This document shows positions 4,604 through 5,717 of a DNA stretch of 5,717 nucleotides, in pieces. Every line of letters starts with the position of its first letter. Positions within the stretch are counted from its first letter, which is position 1. The notes under the pieces were generated by a model. That model saw only the letters and a program-made list of their open reading frames with translations. It ran no database searches and was not told the origin of the DNA. The DNA lies in contig CAAGFP010000053.1 in the NCBI GenBank assembly GCA_900769175.1, positions 1-5,717 of the forward strand. Reading direction: 5' to 3'. This DNA is from Lachnospiraceae bacterium (GTDB lineage Bacteria > Bacillota > Clostridia > Lachnospirales > Lachnospiraceae). A program made the translations under genes and the position numbers.

Positions 4604-5717
4604 CAATTTAAGCTCTCCTTTGTCTTATCTGTTCTTTCGCATACAAATGTGGGGAATTGAAGGCTGTAATGACCTTCTATGTCTCTGCTTTCTGCCTTGT
4701 ACTTGACCTCAATAATACACCCTATCATCTTCCTTCCTCGTGACCAGAATTCACGCCGCTGTTCCTCGCTGATTCCTGCGCCGACTCCTACTCGGTTTCC
4801 TTTATACTCAACGATAAACGATCCGAGCATACCGGCGTATCTGCCCTGTCCTTCTTCAATGTCTACGACTTTCAGGTCGGCTGTTGAAAAACTCTTGATT
4901 TTCAGACATCCTGTGTGTCGTTTGCACTTGTACGGAACGTCGAGGTTCAACATCATTCCTTCCTTATCCTCGTATTCCATGCGTTCCAGCAATGGCGGGA
5001 TAATCGCCTGATTTGTTCCTTCGTACAAGAAGTCAACGATTTCAAGATGGGAATTCTCTTCAAGAGTCTCTTTCAGATCAAGCATTGCTGCTTTTCTCTG
5101 TTTATATTTCCATTCGCTTTCGCCGTAATGCAGCTGAGCGTATGGGAACATATCGAATATTACGAACTTCAGACCGGGTTTGATCTCTAAATCTGAGTTC
5201 ACCATGCTGATTGTGCGGCGGAAATTCTCATTGTCAGACAGACCGTCTATGTTGTCACGAATGAGTTCGCCGTCTACGAACCAGTCTTTCAGGTTATATT
5301 TCCTGATATCGTCTGCAATATAATCAATACCGGTTATCGGAAGTCCCTGCCGGGAAATCGGCTCTGCGTTGATGAATGTGCATCGGCAGCCGTTGAGTTT
5401 CTGCGAGAGGTAGAAATATTTTCCCTCGGCGACCGGGTGCTGTTTAATCGGATATCCCTGCTGTACCTCATGGACGAATACGAGATCCTTAAAAACGCTA
5501 TTGACTGTTTTTGCATCGATACCGACTTTGAGGCTTTTAGTCAGCAGACGTTTAGTAAAATCGCGGTCGAAGTTGTCTTGCTGCATGATGAATCCTTTAA
5601 CTGCTGCGGCGGTTGCATCATCGCCTGTGTTATGGGCTTTTATGTATTCCATAACATCGTGAAGCGATGCGTCCTTCAGATCGTCGCTTGGTTTGATCAG
5701 ATGGATTTTTGTCCGAC
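4603..5717 (-). CDS. ATP-dependent DNA ligase (5' end beyond window)
   Basis: Seals nicks using ATP through an enzyme-adenylate. The visible 370 residues are open to the right edge. The Met at 5652 has no ribosome binding site and 21 in-frame codons precede it, so the true start lies outside. Numbering from that Met: an N-terminal helical region with LKVGIDAKTVNSVF; motif I KLNGCR with adenylated Lys85 (Asn87 where KxDG has Asp); Ia around SRQG; III VDGEL with Glu129; IIIa VIFDMFPY; IV EGMML with Glu231; V CLKIKSF with Lys251 and Lys253. The C-terminal OB fold follows (about 258-349: GRYAGMLGSFIVEYKG, VGVGAGISEEQRREFW), ending in a motif VI-like RTDK at 340-343. All catalytic motifs are present, so it is probably active. 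Its TGA stop overlaps the next start by one base. A phage origin fits better than a chromosomal one, as bacteria normally rely on NAD-dependent ligase. Confidence 0.94.
   Translation of the reverse strand, partial: RTKIHLIKPSDDLKDASLHDVMEYIKAHNTGDDATAAAVKGFIMQQDNFDRDFTKRLLTKSLKVGIDAKTVNSVFKDLVFVHEVQQGYPIKQHPVAEGKYFYLSQKLNGCRCTFINAEPISRQGLPITGIDYIADDIRKYNLKDWFVDGELIRDNIDGLSDNENFRRTISMVNSDLEIKPGLKFVIFDMFPYAQLHYGESEWKYKQRKAAMLDLKETLEENSHLEIVDFLYEGTNQAIIPPLLERMEYEDKEGMMLNLDVPYKCKRHTGCLKIKSFSTADLKVVDIEEGQGRYAGMLGSFIVEYKGNRVGVGAGISEEQRREFWSRGRKMIGCIIEVKYKAESRDIEGHYSLQFPTFVCERTDKTKESLN
4615..4621 (-). promoter_or_regulatory. Ribosome binding site at the ligase / KOW-like gene junction
   Basis: AAAGGAG on the minus strand, inside the end of the ligase gene. 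It is 8 nt from a TTG (4606) and 11 nt from an ATG (4603) in the same frame. Both starts are possible and differ by one residue. Confidence 0.7.

Noticed and set aside
4603..5652. Taking the Met at 5652 as the true ligase start
   Set aside because: It has no ribosome binding site, and the same frame stays open through 21 more codons to the window edge with ligase-like sequence.

Overview
The window looks like part of a bacteriophage (or prophage) DNA replication and recombination cluster. All seven recognisable genes lie on the minus strand, so transcription runs from right to left, and the window is almost completely coding. Strong AAAGGAG / AAGGAGG ribosome binding sites, short overlapping genes and several phage families typical of Firmicutes (a Sak-type annealase of the former DUF1071 family, an HD phosphohydrolase, a KOW-like small protein) point to a Clostridia-type host, possibly a gut anaerobe. 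The host assignment is inference. No integrase, structural or lysis gene is present to settle whether the phage is temperate.

In transcription order the genes are: an ATP-dependent DNA ligase cut by the right edge (4603-5717); an uncharacterised protein with a KOW/SH3-like N-terminus (3878-4603); an HD-domain metal phosphohydrolase (3087-3881); a Sak/DUF1071-type single-strand annealing protein (2464-3087); an SSB-like protein with two tandem OB folds and an EEDLPF tail (1682-2425); a Cas4/RecB-like PD-(D/E)XK nuclease with a likely Fe-S cluster (855-1631); and a DnaG/gp4-type primase with zinc finger and TOPRIM domain, cut by the left edge (1-861). The primase has no stop codon inside the window.

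The first four genes are coupled by 1-, 4- and 1-nt overlaps. The ssb gene stands apart, with 38 nt before it and 50 nt after it. The gap after it holds a perfect 7-bp hairpin just upstream of the nuclease ribosome binding site. Nuclease and primase overlap by 7 nt. Together the set gives priming (primase), ssDNA protection (SSB), annealing with end processing (Sak plus nuclease) and nick sealing (ligase). The roles of the HD enzyme and the KOW-like protein are open.

The most unusual observation is a roughly 45-residue helical C-terminal module shared by the HD enzyme and the annealase. It contains a 31-residue ungapped stretch with 15 identities, including an NRNPN core. Second is the tandem-OB SSB, whose first OB domain is degenerate. 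No tRNA, rRNA, CRISPR array, insertion sequence or convincing terminator was seen.
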